A stretch of 64,000 nucleotides of DNA, from contig NC_089851.1 in NCBI RefSeq assembly GCF_036373705.1, positions 52,282,812 to 52,346,811 of the forward strand, read 5' to 3'. The DNA is from Amia ocellicauda. Its lineage: Eukaryota > Chordata > Actinopteri > Amiiformes > Amiidae. The translations under genes and the position numbers were made by a program. Below the pieces are notes generated by a model, which did no database searches, was not told the origin of the DNA, and saw nothing but the letters and a program-made list of their open reading frames with translations. How positions within the stretch are numbered: position 1 is the first letter of the stretch; each line of letters begins with the position of its first letter. Below are positions 47,070-58,802 of the stretch, piece after piece.

Positions 47070-47345
47070 TATACTATAGTACTTACTACAGTAGTACAAC
47101 AAATACTGTAGGACACTGTTGTATACCACACTAAACTTTTATACTATGGTATACTGAATAATGTGTGACATACGATAGTACACTGTTATACTATAGTATA
47201 CTCTTGTTACGTGATATACTATAGTATCTTGTAATGTACTATAGTGCCTCCTACGGTACTTAGACAAATATTGAACTACCCTGTTGTATACTATAGTTTA
47301 CTGTAGTACCTTGTGATGTACTATAGTACTTAATATATTACATGT
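47070..47345. repeat. Degenerate palindromic repeat (TACTATAGTA-rich)
   Basis: The palindrome TACTATAGTA and variants such as TACTACAGTAGTA and ATACTATGGTAT recur about every 20-40 bp. The strand could form many small hairpins. No gene is seen. Confidence 0.75.
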
Positions 47346-47699
47346 ACACTGAAACATACTGCTTACTGTACTTCCACAATGTTTCTCATGGAACTTTAGC
47401 ATTCTAGTTATAAATAATATCATCATTATTATTATGCTTTTACTTTGTATTGCCTACAGGTCTTACACATACTAGTACAGACTGTTACCGAGGGTCTGGT
47501 GGAGAGAAAATGGCCACCTATTCCTTAAGAAAATCATATTAATAAATATATCTTCACTTCAGACATTTGTGACATTGCTATATTTAAAACAATTTATACA
47601 AATAACAGAATTAAGATAAAATTGTGGTGCAGTTCCCCTTAAAGTTTAAGCAAAATTTATTTTAGCAAATACATTGTTTATTCATTACTTGAATCGCTT

Positions 47700-48068
47700 C
47701 ACATTACATAAATAAATGAATAAATGTAGTAGTGTTGACATAAAAAAATGTCCATTTGAACATGTATTTATGTATTAATGTATTGATTATTTTCACTGTA
47801 ATTAAAATTTAAAACAAATTCGCAGTGAAAATAATAAATAAATGTTGAAATAAATAAATACATGTTCTAATAAATACATGGAGATTTATTTATTATTGTA
47901 TTTAATTCAAAATCTGTTTATTTATCCATCTATTTATTTCCACATTAATTCATGTATTTATTATTTTCTCCATGTATTTATTTTTAATTTTGTCATGGAT
48001 AGTATGGAGGATAATTTGTGCCAAAATGTAAAAAAAAAAACCAACAATGTATAAATAAATAAATAAAT
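47700..48068. repeat. Cryptic (AAAT)n/(ATTT)n simple sequence
   Basis: Runs of AAATAAATAAATA and TATTTATTTA alternate in orientation, giving local inverted repeats. Low complexity only. Confidence 0.7.
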
Positions 48069-48114
48069 ATGTAGATAGTAAAGACGTTAATTCCGTTCGG
48101 AACTTAAAATGGTG

Positions 48115-48325
48115 TCCAGACTGTTCCTATTGCACAGACCTCCTGATGTGCCTTGTCCTAATGGATCATTTCTGTAATGGATAATTTAATCGCTGGCTCT
48201 ATAGAGTTGAACATAAGACAACATACGGACATACGGACATACTCGGTCAGGCGCAATAGTAAAAACTAATTGGAGCTATTTGCTCCTTAGTGATATACTT
48301 TGCTTTTCCAGCTGTAAATATATAT
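48115..48325. repeat. Segment related to 62,560-62,800
   Basis: Shares AATCGCTGGCTCTAT (48,188-48,202), GAACATAAGAC, an AGGCGC word, TAATTGGA and TTGCTTTT..AGCTG in the same order and strand with 62,636-62,790. The copies are clearly diverged. This could be an unrecognised interspersed repeat or an old segmental duplication. Confidence 0.5.
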
Positions 48326-48739
48326 AACGCATACATCAGAAATCAACGTGATAACTATATGAAACACCAGGTATGCAACTAAATAAGCTTGAGAAGGTAA
48401 ATGGAAAAATGGAGAGCAGCAGCAATCTAAAGCTACTTAAATGGTTAGATTGTGTTTTAAAGTACACAAAATGAAACTTAGAGAATAAACTGTTTACTAC
48501 TATATTATGATATTAGAAGTATTGATGGTACTACTAATGTAATTAAATTGATACATTTCAATCAAATAAGTGTAGTTGGTTTATTGAGATTGAAATGGCT
48601 TGTTCCTTAAAATATTAGACCACAAGAGGGGGAACTTGACCTTGAATACTCTACTTACCAAAACCTTTAAGCAACAATTGTTGTCAACATGTGTCTTCAT
48701 CTGATTCATATTTTTATGAGTCTGAAGCCATACATTTCT

Positions 48740-49654
48740 CGACTCCAAGCACCTGGAAGCCTCAAAAGTTGGGGGCCAAGCAACGAAGTTGCTGGAACCC
48801 TATTGTTATTGTTAGGATTATTATTTTTCCGCAGTATCTTTTCAAAAGCCTATAAAAACCAACGCTTGATGAAAACTCATGAAACTTCATACAGTGATAG
48901 ATGGCTATGTAGTACTATGCCATATTCAATATGGAGGCCATATGTCACATGGTCTGGTGGCCATAGTGGCTTAAGTGACACATTTTGGAAAATATACAAA
49001 AATCTTCTTCTCCGAAACCGCAGACGGGACAGATGTGAAACTTGGTGTGTGATGTTATGTTATGGCCTAAATTCAGATTTGTTCAAAACAAGTCAATAAG
49101 TCATATTGTTTGGCAGCCATATTGGATTGGCCAAGAATCTTCAAAGATCTTCATCTCCGAAATGGTTGGTCTGATTGATATGAAATTTTGTACACGTGAC
49201 CTTGGCTAGCTCCTCTATCAGATTTGTTCAAGGCAAGTTGATTGAGAAAACAAAATGGCCGCCATGAGCCAATCAAATTTCAGAGATGGTCAAGTTGCAA
49301 ATAAATGCATATGGTGCAGTATGGAACTATGTTAGAATGTATTGGACTGATTGTTACTTGACAGAATTGATCCCATAAGCAATGTGGTGGTCACTGGTCA
49401 TTATTATTATTATTATACTTATTTTTTCTTCTCTTCCACCAGAATATGTTCAAATGCCTATAACTTTTGAACCGCAGTCTAAAAAGTCACCAGACTTTGA
49501 ATGGATGTAGGGGTCTATGGCATGGTCACTAGATCGCAAAATGGCAGCATAATGTCACATGGTTTGGTAGCCATCTTGATTGTAGTCCAGGCAAAAAATT
49601 ACAGTTTTCAAACATAGTTTTCTCAGGAACGGGAAAGATATTGTACATATTGCG
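48740..49654. repeat. Composite interspersed repeat with ATTATT-CTTC modules
   Basis: Two related modules occur: one from about 48,810 (GTTAGGATTATTATTTTTCC, then TTTTCAAAAGCCTATAAAAA) and one from about 49,402 (TTATTATTATTATACTT, then TGTTCAAATGCCTATAACTT). Each is followed by a GATGG..GGTC(A/T)GG..GCCAT block. Open frames here are incidental. The Polinton is inserted at the right end, and similar host sequence resumes at 61,854. Confidence 0.5.
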
Positions 49655-49660
49655 CTTATG
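49655..49660. other. Left target-site duplication of the Polinton
   Basis: CTTATG, against CTGATG at 61,848-61,853: five of six bases match. Six bp is the usual Polinton duplication length. Confidence 0.7.
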
Positions 49661-50262
49661 AGTAGTAATGATGGCACTTTATGTCAAAGTGTCAGGTGGC
49701 CCCACCCCTACCCAGAAGCCCCATGGGCTGGGAAGCCCCGCCTTACCCAGAAGCCCCACGGGCCAGGAAGCCCCTCCTTACCCAGAAGCCCCACGGGCCA
49801 GGAAGCCCCTCCTTACCCTGTACCCTTTGATCCTCTCCAGTCAGCCAACTTGTTAGGATACAGGTTTTACCCTTTGACCCTCTCCTGTCAGCCATCTTGT
49901 TTGGATGACCGTAATCTTGTTAGGATGACAGCCATCTTGTTTGGATGACCTCCATCTTGTTAGGATGACATTTTTGGAAAGGGCACAGGTCATCTTGACA
50001 AGTGTTTACTGCCATCTCACCCTGATGGTGTATGTGTGTGTGTGTGTAATGTTTAAGAGTTTAAACTTATTATTATTTGTGTTAGGTTATGTTTTATGAT
50101 TAGGTTTGTTATGATAAGTTGTTAGCAAAATAAAATACATTAAAATAAAAAGAGAACAACAACATACAGTTTTAATAAAAAAGTATTTTAAACTGTGTTT
50201 AGTGATGTGCGTGTGATGATTTTAGGTTATATATTTTATGATTATTTTTGGGGTGGTACAGT
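49661..50262 (+). repeat. Left terminal inverted repeat of the Polinton
   Basis: Matches 61,231-61,847 in reverse complement. It contains internal tandem repeats: a module of about 35 bp around ACCCAGAAGCCCCA.GGGC (three copies, about 49,708-49,813) and a module of about 18 bp around CATCTTGTTTGGATGACC (about six copies, 49,845-49,970), then a short (TG)n run. Similarity fades after GGGGTGGTA at about 50,262. Confidence 0.9.
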
Positions 50263-50495
50263 TTTGGAAAAATAAAAGAGAAAGAAAAGGTATAGACATT
50301 CAAAATATGAGACTCAGTAAAATATATTTCAATGTCAATATTTTATTGTGACAGCTCTAAAAATGACAACAAGGCATCAAGTCAGATGTAGACAGTGAGA
50401 TTAGATACTGACTCGGGTGACCAATGATCCCGCTTCCCCAACACCTACAGCAGCCAGGAAGAAACAACTGAACTGTACTGCACTAGCTACTCCCT

Positions 50496-51122
50496 CTACT
50501 TGTTTATTGGCCAGGGCAGTGACACTATTCTGTCTAGCACAGTGTAGAAATTGGGTTTGGTCATGATAGGGATAGTATTTCCAAAAGAACTGTGCAGAAC
50601 TTTTTGGACAGATGTAAAAGCAGATTCACCAGGATGTGTCTCTTTATACAGCATTCTCTTGAGCACATTGGGGAGGGACGCCACTGTTTTTTCAACATCA
50701 GCAACTAGCGATTTCACATCAGAATTACCAGTATCATACAAATCACCAAACTTGTGAGCTATTAGAGTGAGGATGACATCTTCAAACATAGATTCCTCAA
50801 ACACGTAAACGTAATTCCAGGGGCCCCGGGGGTTTCTTTCTCTGAAAAAATATATGAATTAATATAATGTCTTATTGCACAGAAAAGCAGAGCAGACACA
50901 AACAGTATTTTATTTATGTTTGTAAAACACTTGATAAGCCTTGTTTTTTATAACCTTCTCAACTATTTGCATTATTTTCTCATCCACACTTTCTAACAAG
51001 TCACTAAACCATCTTGAAGGTAGAGTGCATGTTTCAGAGAAAAGCACGCAGTAAGACAGCCCGCTACTGTAAAAAGAGGTAAGCAGACAAATAGCACAGT
51101 TAACCCCACTCCGAGTGTGCAT
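50496..51122 (-). pseudogene. Polinton left-arm coding remnants, unidentified
   Basis: Two open stretches on the minus strand (50,496-50,804 and 50,910-51,122) encode helix-rich, non-repetitive sequence (for example VILTLIAHKFGDLYDTGN and VDEKIMQIVEKVIKNK). Position between the terminal repeat and the polymerase suggests a Polinton accessory gene, but no family was recognised. Treated as part of the fossil. Confidence 0.4.
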
Positions 51123-51910
51123 AAAGAGATAGACAGGTCAGGTGAACAAATACCCTGTACAGGCATTCAGACCTCTGATGATTCTAGGGCCCTGTTGTTT
51201 AGTAAAATATGTCACATTTGTTGGCAACTGGTAGAAGATTTACACACAGCTCATAGAAAAATACATGTTTTGACAAATGTGGTAAAACAAAAAGGGTATA
51301 ACATCGAGTTTGCTGAATCGTCACACTGTGAGTGAAAACCGCAATTAACAAATAATGAAACAAGTAAGACACAAAGACACTCGGTCTGCACGTATCACGG
51401 CAGTACTGATAAAGAATATTAATGTAGCCAAAAGAATGCTGCGTAGGCTTAAATCTAGAATGGATGTGTCACAATTAGCAGGATCACAGACACCATTACA
51501 GCACAGTGGCGGTTGATGACCACCCAGCAAACTTGGAAATTCAGGAATATATTGATTTGATTGTGTCTGATGAATTAGCATTAGAAGCTGATAATAATAA
51601 CCAACCAGACTTGGAAATTCAGGAATATATAGATTTGCACGTGTCTGATGGGTAAGCATTAGAAGCGAATAATAATGATAATCAGATTGGGGGTGGTGAT
51701 GTAGCAATGTTAGAGGTGAATAATGAAAATGCTGAACAAATGGTTGAGGGTGGTGATGGCGGGGACCCGCCTCGGGTGTTTTTGGAGCGTATTCGTCACT
51801 ATGACCGGGAACTTAACAGGTTCCGGGGAATGGAGTTTTATGAAGAATTCAGGTTTGTGAATCTGGATCTGGTAGAATCGTACTGGTGCTGCGCAAGGGC
51901 TGTTAAATGA
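51117..51910 (+). pseudogene. Polinton accessory or pre-polymerase coding remnant
   Basis: Coding-like stretches on the plus strand precede the polymerase. They include a basic helical piece (VAKRMLRRLKSRMDVS), an acidic direct repeat of LEIQEYIDL..SD about 78 bp apart near 51,534 and 51,612, and PPRVFLERIRHYDRELNRF near 51,770. No known domain was recognised. It may be the polymerase N-terminal extension or a separate accessory gene. Confidence 0.45.
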
Positions 51911-51929
51911 AATATCACACAATGTGGGT

Positions 51930-54900
51930 CCTAATGATTTTGTACAGCTTAGACTGAGCTCGGGGTCATTAAATAATGCTTTCTGTTAGAGGAGGCAACA
52001 TTTGGGGGAGCTGGATGAAACAGATTTCCTAGAGAGCATAGCTAATTTACTGCAAAGTCACACCGAAATCCTAATATGCAAGGTGGGGTACGGAGACGTA
52101 TAAAAGGTATTTTGTTTTGCAAGATAATAGACAAGAAAAGGGCATGCCTCACTGATTTCAAAAACCAAGGTAACAATTTATGTTTTGCCGCCAGTGTGTA
52201 CCGCCTGTGGAAAGGGAAAGAATGCACAGATGTTTGTTTTACTTCACAAACAGCATTACTACGGGGTTTTAAACATCAGAACATTTATAGGTGTTAACTA
52301 TTTCTGTGATTATTGCCACGCAGTATATGGGCATAAAAATTGTCACACGTGTCGGAATTTGTGCAGAGCGTGTTTAGACCCCCACTGTTTTGAGGTTAAA
52401 GAGACCATCACCAGATGCGATGTATGTAAAATATTCTGTAGAGGTGGTGTCTGTCTCAGGAGACACAAGGCTAAAGCTGCCACCAAAGAGATTCAGTGTG
52501 TTCAACACTTTTACTGTACAGAGTGCTGGACTTTTCTCCCAATAATGCACACTTGCGAAGAAAAGCTCTTTCCGTGCTGTAAAAGTGTTATCCAGACACC
52601 TGACAATCATGTATGCTACATGAGCGTAATAAACATCCCCAAACAATCGGAAAAATACATTTTCTTTGATTTTGAATGCATGCAAGAAACAGGACACACA
52701 TCCCAAATTATGTTTATGCCTCACACATAAACAACAAATGCACATGGGAGTTTTATGGGGATTCTTGCTTATCTGACTTTGTGAAATGTTTCATTGACAC
52801 GTGTTTTAAAAACTACACTTTTATTTCACACAATGGTAAAGGCTATGATAACTACTTGGTCATTAGAGAGCTCATACGTGAAAAGGTTGCTACACACTTC
52901 ATCACACAAGGAGGTAAAATTATGTGCATGACAGTGACCGCTCTGAACATCAGGTTCATTGATTCATTACATTTCTTGCCTCTGAAACTGAGCAATATGC
53001 CAAAAGCAATGGGGTTTGAGGGTGAGAAAGGCCATTTCCCACACTTCTTTAACACGGTCGCAAACCAAAATTATGTAGGACCCTTACCCGCTGAACAATT
53101 TTACGGGGTAGACTACATGATGGGTGCAGATAAAACACAGTTTCAGGAATGGTACGATGAGCACAAACTCGATGAATTGAAGCGGTATTGTAGACAGGAC
53201 GTGGACATACTGAGACAAGCTTGTACTACATTTAGAAACGAGATATTAAGTATGACAGAGCAGATACGTCTGAAGTGTCCGTCTGACCCTGATTCAGACC
53301 TGATTAAAGTCAGTCTTGACCCGTTTCAGTACATCACATTAGCCTCTGTGTGTATGACCATGTACCGGTACATGTTTCTCAGACCGCAGACCATAGCATT
53401 AGTCCATGACAATTATCACAACCAGAAAAAGCGGTTCTCGACCCCCGCTATTCAGTGGCTCATGTATACTGAACACACAGACAACATCAGTATACAACAC
53501 GCACTAAAGCTGGGTGGTGAGCATAAATTTGGCCCGTACTATCTAGATGGTTTTGCAGTAATAAACGGTGTGTACACTGCTTTTGAGTACCATGGATGTT
53601 TTTTTCATGGTTGCGATACCTGTTATAGCGAAAATGACGTTAACAGTGTGACAAAAACAACATTCGGCTGGCTATATCAAAAGACAATGTATAAAACCGA
53701 ATTCTTAAAATTACAAGGGTTTGATGTTAAAGTGATGTGGGAACACAAATGGAAGACAATGCTGAATGAAGACCAGGATGTTAGGGCATTTATTTCCGAA
53801 TCACAGTTACCAGCGCCTTTAGACCCCAGGGAGTCTCTATTCGGTGGGTGGACGAATGCAGTGACCCTGTATTATCAACCAAAACCTGGCTAGGAACTCC
53901 GTTACTATGATTTCACCAGTCTGTACCCGTTTGTAAATAAAACCAAATTGTACCCCGTTGGTCACCCGGATATAATATGCGAGGGCTTTGAAGATTTACA
54001 AAATTACTTTGGGCTCGCAAAAGTCAAAGTTTACCCTCCTAGAAGGTTGTTTTTCCCTGTGCTACCGACCAGAGTTGGTAAAAAACTGTTCTTTACACTC
54101 TGTCGGACGTGCGCTGACACCCAGCAGGGCCCCCCTGCACACACAGCGACGAGCAGAGAGCGCTTACCGGTGTCTGGTGCATGCCAGAGCTGCTGTCTGC
54201 TGTAGATAAGGGTTACAGAATAGCAGAAATATACGAGATCTGGCACTTTAAGCACTCGACCAACACGTTGTTTAGTGAATATATTAAAACGCATTTAAAA
54301 GGCAAACAAGAAGCTTCAGGCTACCCCCAGTGGTGCAAAAATGACACAGACCGTGAACACTACATCAGAGAGTATCATGACAGAGAGGGGGTACACTTGG
54401 ACCATTACAACATTACTAAGAATCCGGCCAAAAGACAGATTTCAAAACTGTTTTTGAATTCTTTATGGGGAAAATTTGGACAACGACCAGATTTACAAAA
54501 CACCAGTATTGTGAGAGACCCCAACGAATTATTTAAATACGTGTTTGCCCCATACCACGAGGTCCCGTCTTGTGATTTTATTGATGATGACGATGATTTT
54601 ATGTGCCTGTGTCACCTGGAAACGGGGAAAAGAGCACTACACACAGCTTTCAAATGTAAATATTTGTATTGCCAGTTTCACCACCGCCTATGCTAGGTTA
54701 GAACTGTACTCTCTTCTGGATTCATTACAAGGTCGTTGTTTGTATTATGACACTGATTCAATCATTTATGTAAGCAGGCCAGGACAGTGGGACCCCAAGT
54801 TAGGAGATTATCTGGGTCAATTGACAAGTGAGCTGCCTCCGGATCAGCACATTACAGAGTTTGTTGCAACAGCACCTAAATCCTATGGATATAAGCTCTC

Positions 54901-55015
54901 AGGAGGGAAAGCCTGTATCAAGGTAAAGGGTATCACATTAAACGTGGCTAATAGTGAGAAAATTAATTTCGATAGCCTAAAAGATTTGATACTTGACTAT
55001 GCGGATAAGTAGGCT
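51930..55015 (+). pseudogene. Polinton protein-primed DNA polymerase B, broken
   Basis: Fossil of a family-B polymerase of the protein-primed type. In order: a Cys/His-rich zinc-binding stretch (52,190-52,630); exonuclease motifs FFDFE (about 52,665), HNGKGYDNY (about 52,830) and YCRQDVD (about 53,185); polymerase motifs SLYP (about 53,915), NSLWGKFG (about 54,460) and YYDTDSI (about 54,745). All the major motifs are visible, so the gene decayed relatively recently. It has several breaks. In an active element it would copy the element from its ends. Confidence 0.9.
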
Positions 55016-55159
55016 GGTGCAAATGGTGAAATAAAAGACATTGCACTGCGGCAACCGGGGATAGTACGTGTTAAACGTGACTGGCACTTTGAGATGAGAA
55101 CACTGCAAAAGACCGAGAGATAAATGACAGATTACAACGTTAGCTCGACAGATGTATCC

Positions 55160-55330
55160 AGGCAAATCTCAATATTTTTTGGAAGCTTTTGAAGATGCCA
55201 CCAAGAAGTATTTCGGATACTTATTTGTCGATGTCATGTCAAAGACCCCTGATGAATACCGTTTAAGGACGGGTCTTTTCCCCCCTGACATCCCGGTGGT
55301 TTATGTGTTTAAAAAACAAAGAAAGTAAAA
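55160..55330 (+). pseudogene. Short conserved Polinton segment after polB
   Basis: Encodes FLEAFEDATKKYFGYLFVD and LRTGLFPPDIPVVYV, a peptide that resembles short segments found next to polB or core genes in fish Polintons. Function unknown. Part of the fossil. Confidence 0.45.
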
Positions 55331-55387
55331 GCCGCTGGTTTTCCAGCGTTGAGCACATTTGCTGTCTGTGACTCTGGCTGTCAGTAT

Positions 55388-55707
55388 GTCACTGCGTATG
55401 AAGAGAAAACTGGCTCTCCTGCAGCTGCTGGTTAAAGCCAAGCCGCAACAAGGCCATTCTGTGCGCCGCTGGAAGCGACCTGGTACAGGCCGTGTCAGAA
55501 ATCGCTCTAAATACACTGAAAGGAAACATCCGCTTGAGCGCTAAACAATTTCAGAAACTCAAGAAAAGTGGCCACATTATAAAAACACTTAGTAAAAAGA
55601 CAGTGTCTGTTAAGAGAAAGAGAAATCTATTGAATCAGTCTGGGGGGTTTATCAGTAATTTGCTAAGTATTGCCATTCCCCTCATTACCGGCTTACTGAC
55701 CAGATGA
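55388..55707 (+). pseudogene. pX-like core peptide of the Polinton
   Basis: A Lys/Arg-rich peptide with LSAKQFQKLKK and a C-terminal hydrophobic stretch SNLLSIAIPLITGLLTR. Basic body plus hydrophobic tail is typical of the pX/mu-like precursor in Polintons and adenoviruses, where it binds DNA inside the particle. The following gene starts 4 bp before its stop. The N-terminal part is broken. Confidence 0.6.
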
Positions 55708-56447
55708 AAATGCAATTCACTGAGAAAATGTATCTAGTACCTCAGAAACAGATGGGCCAAATTAAAGAGGACTTTCCAGTTGAACACGACATCAGAAAAA
55801 TAGCCACATATAAATTGGATGGTGAAATGAAAGATATTCTGCAAAGCTCTCAATTGGGTGAATATGACAAAGCGCTGCAGAGGTACTTGGCCCTGACGTG
55901 GCAGGCAGAATCTGAAAAAGCCACTTTGACTTTGCAGATGCCTGACACCGATACCCCGGCCGAAAAACCGCACACAGAGCCTGTTTTCGATTATATTTTA
56001 GACGCTATCCCACAAAGGCAAAATAAAAATGCCGAAATGGTGTCCAACAATTCTATAGCTAGCTGGAATGAGAATGGGGAATTTGTGTACAAGGGGGGCC
56101 CTGTTCGTGGGTCTCATGTGATTGATCTGGTTAGGGCTGTCACACAGCCGCACACGCTGGCCACAGGAAGAGCCCCCAAAGGCTGGGGCAGTTTTATGAT
56201 GGCGATGGCGGAGATTAACATCCCCGGTTCGGTACTGTCTAACAGAATAAACAGGGAGGTGTTGGAGAAACTGAAAACAACACCTACTAGAAACAGTTCT
56301 ATGTCTATACAGAGAAATCCTATTTCTCCTGAACCAGACTTTGATATTTCGATGGAGGGGGCGGCTGCCCCACCCGAAACACCACAAAGAGACCAGCCAG
56401 CTAAAAAGCATCGGCTGTTTGGGAAATTACCATGGCTGTCTCTGTAA
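55704..56447 (+). CDS. Conserved Polinton protein of 247 residues, looks whole
   Basis: An uninterrupted frame. Starts MKMQFTEKMYLVPQKQM, has a helical region around LGEYDKALQRYLALTWQAE, a central KGGPVRGSHVIDLVRAVTQ and RAPKGWGSFMMAMAEIN, and a basic, Pro-rich tail ending in KKHRLFGKLPWLSL. No enzyme motif, signal peptide or membrane segment is seen. I did not recognise a characterised family; position after pX fits a structural or packaging-related accessory protein of fish Polintons. It is the only long Polinton frame here that looks complete. Confidence 0.6.
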   Translation: MKMQFTEKMYLVPQKQMGQIKEDFPVEHDIRKIATYKLDGEMKDILQSSQLGEYDKALQRYLALTWQAESEKATLTLQMPDTDTPAEKPHTEPVFDYILDAIPQRQNKNAEMVSNNSIASWNENGEFVYKGGPVRGSHVIDLVRAVTQPHTLATGRAPKGWGSFMMAMAEINIPGSVLSNRINREVLEKLKTTPTRNSSMSIQRNPISPEPDFDISMEGAAAPPETPQRDQPAKKHRLFGKLPWLSL

Positions 56448-56580
56448 AGCGGGTCCTCATGGTTTTATTTTTTGTATTATTATTTTGGTTGTTGTTTGTT
56501 TATATATAGGCTATAGAAATACATACATTGATGTTATCTGTAAAATGTTAAATCCTTGTGTGATTCTGATAATAAAAAAT

Positions 56581-56627
<47 letters not shown>

Positions 56628-57118
56628 GTGTTTGTATGTCAAAGAACATTATCAGTGGTGTTTCACTGTTTTAGTTTATTTGGTTTTTGTGTGTGCTGAA
56701 TAAAAAATGTAACGCGTGATAAACTATGGTGTTTGTATGTATGGATTTATTAACTACATATAAACATAATTCATGTGTATATAATATTTTATTATCAGGT
56801 TAGCAGGCGTTACATATATGAGAATGCCACGTCATTAAGCTTAAACGCACACACACAAACATACACACAAGCATTATTCTATCATTCTATAGTGTCTATA
56901 GTGTTATTCATACACTGTTCTAACATTGTTTATTTCTGTTCATGACTGATTTAGCAATTATGACAGATCCTAAAATCATGCATTCGGTTACACATCTGAC
57001 AATTCTCATTTACATGAAGCTTAAACAGATACATAGGTCTCGTTCTCCTGTTATAAATTTTCACAAACTGCATTACTAATTAAATCTTCAGAATACAAAT
57101 CCAATATCTGATTTTAAG
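56448..57118. other. Polinton centre without genes
   Basis: The two convergent gene sets meet here. There are AT-rich sequence, an ATT trinucleotide run, and AATAAA signals near 56,698 and 56,570. No coding potential is seen. In many Polintons the packaging ATPase gene lies in this neighbourhood; none was recognised here. Confidence 0.5.
56582..56627. repeat. (ATT)n microsatellite
   Basis: About 15 ATT triplets in the centre of the Polinton. Confidence 0.97.
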
Positions 57119-57560
57119 CTAGCCCCTTACAACGCTGTTGTAAAAAATACACACAGTGGTTTCCACATGTTGTGGATAAAGCATCCTGCAACTGTCTGGA
57201 GTTAACACTGTTAACACTGAGTTTGTGTTTAAAAAACACATGATTGATTTAGGGAAATAAGGAGCATTGGGGGGGAATCCGTAAGAATCAAAGAATTCGG
57301 CCTTCCCATCTCCTCCTAGATAGATAGCAAGCCAGTGCTCCCCGGGTCGGTCATGCGGATGTGTGTTGATGACGAAACAGGCCGGCCTGTGGACTCCTGA
57401 CCGTTTGGGGAGCTTGTCAGATGGAAACACACCCAGAAAATAGTCTGTTGTGTAACTGTCCTTAGTCATGATGGCCCCAATCTGTTGCGTATTCATGACC
57501 AGAGTATTGAAAGCCACAAGGCAATCGTTTTTCAACTGTAGTCGTAAAGGACTTATCTTA
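57119..57560 (-). pseudogene. Polinton adenovirus-like cysteine protease remnant
   Basis: HWLAIYLG (catalytic His region), FFDSYG (acidic residue region) and the upstream FPSDKLP..FVINTHPHDRPGEHW match the Ulp1/adenain-type protease of Polintons, which in an active element would mature capsid precursors. It is located directly downstream of the major capsid gene, as usual. Treated as a fossil; decay is evident in the C-terminal part. Confidence 0.85.
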
Positions 57561-58800
57561 ATAATGATTAATGTTAATTTCAACAATGTTGTCAAAAACA
57601 GCATACACTATCATGTTCACGGTGGTTGGTAATGGCTGGGCAAAACTAATTTCTGCTCTCAGGTTCCCTGTTTTTATGAGCGAATAGTGCCCAGTGCACT
57701 CTTGATCCGGGCTGAGGTTAAATGCAAACAGTGTGTAACCTCTGGCAAACTCCTTACAGTCCACTACCAGAGGCTTGTCTTTGAGGTGCTTTCCGGCTGT
57801 TTCCACCAGGTTAAAGTTATCATTTGCGAAATCCGGTTGTAGCGGTTTAGTAGGGATCTGCTCCCCATCTACTTACAGGGCCAGGAAATTAATATCACAA
57901 TGTTTAAAGTAGAAGGGGTTTATCCACAAAACCAATTGCTATTATTTTAGCCAATTGTCCCAGAAACACATTTTCCTGGTTGCAGACCCTGCTTCCTCTG
58001 GCCAGACTGAACACTTTCATATGAACCCGATCTACAGGGTATTTTGCATTAGCCACCTGCAGCACATCGGCATGACCCAGCCTGACAGCGGGGGCCACCC
58101 GGACCCTCTTCACAAACACAGCTGCTGAGAGAACCGACAGTTTGAAATCCTCAGCGTTGCTCATGAGACAGAACGCTTCTCTGTTACGGGTGAGTTGAAT
58201 TTTTATATCAACGCCGTTCAGCACTAATTTGTCTTGAAAAAACATGTCTGCATGAATACAACCCAACAATTCTAGTTTTCGGCTTCCTGCTGTATAGGCC
58301 GCTCTATTTCTGAACCCCAGGTTTGTCCCGTTCAGTGCGGTTACTTCATGCTGGCCGGCTGTGTCCTTGACAAAAAGGCCTGCTGAGTACTGTGTGTTCA
58401 AAGTGCTTTCACTGTAGTTGAGAATGGATTCTATTATAGCCCTGTATGGATAACAGTTGTTGCTCTGGCTAATAAGTCTGTCACCGATTGTGATGTCGAC
58501 CTGGCTGAAAAGGGAGGCCACGGGGTAATTTACCAGGCCCACCCGATCATCCTGGGCCAGATCAGTGCCATCATGCTTAGTAATTTTACAAGTCAGGTAG
58601 ATGATCGTGTTGTTCAGATCTAGATAGTCCTCTCCGTTTCCAGTGATGTAGAATTCCAGTGGGGCACTGTCAGAGAGCGCTGTGAGGGGGGGCACCTACA
58701 CATAGAAACTCTTCTCAATGCTGGTCTGTGTGGGCACCAGCTGAAAAAGGTCCAGTTCAGATTTGGTGCACTCCTCAGAACTGCAGTGAACGAAAGCCAT
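57558..58800 (-). pseudogene. Polinton major capsid protein remnant
   Basis: Reads like the double-jelly-roll capsid family first annotated in worms as F54H12.2-like: PLEFYITGNGEDYLDLNNT, SLFSQVDITIGDRLIS and NNCYPYRAIIESILNY near the start, and GYTLFAFNLSPD plus the TVNMIVYAVFDN strand near the C-terminus. Length fits the family. The gene is broken in a few places. Confidence 0.88.
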
Positions 58801-58802
58801 GT

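Larger units (their letters stand above)
44480..48110. other. Gene-poor AT-rich region
   Basis: No open frame of note, RNA gene or recognisable element was seen over 3.6 kb. It contains simple repeats annotated separately and a short AC run near 45,608. Around 45,630-45,690 there are repeated GATTAATC/GGTTAATC motifs that hint at a degraded DNA element. Confidence 0.4.

Noticed and set aside
48689-49099. 136-codon open frame
   Set aside because: It runs across modules of an interspersed repeat, with no family resemblance and no splice or promoter context.
49658-49948. Pro-rich 96-codon frame
   Set aside because: It lies in the tandem modules of the Polinton left terminal repeat; the Pro-rich peptide is a by-product.
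55998-56411. 137-codon minus-strand frame
   Set aside because: Antisense shadow of the 247-residue plus-strand frame, with no family resemblance.
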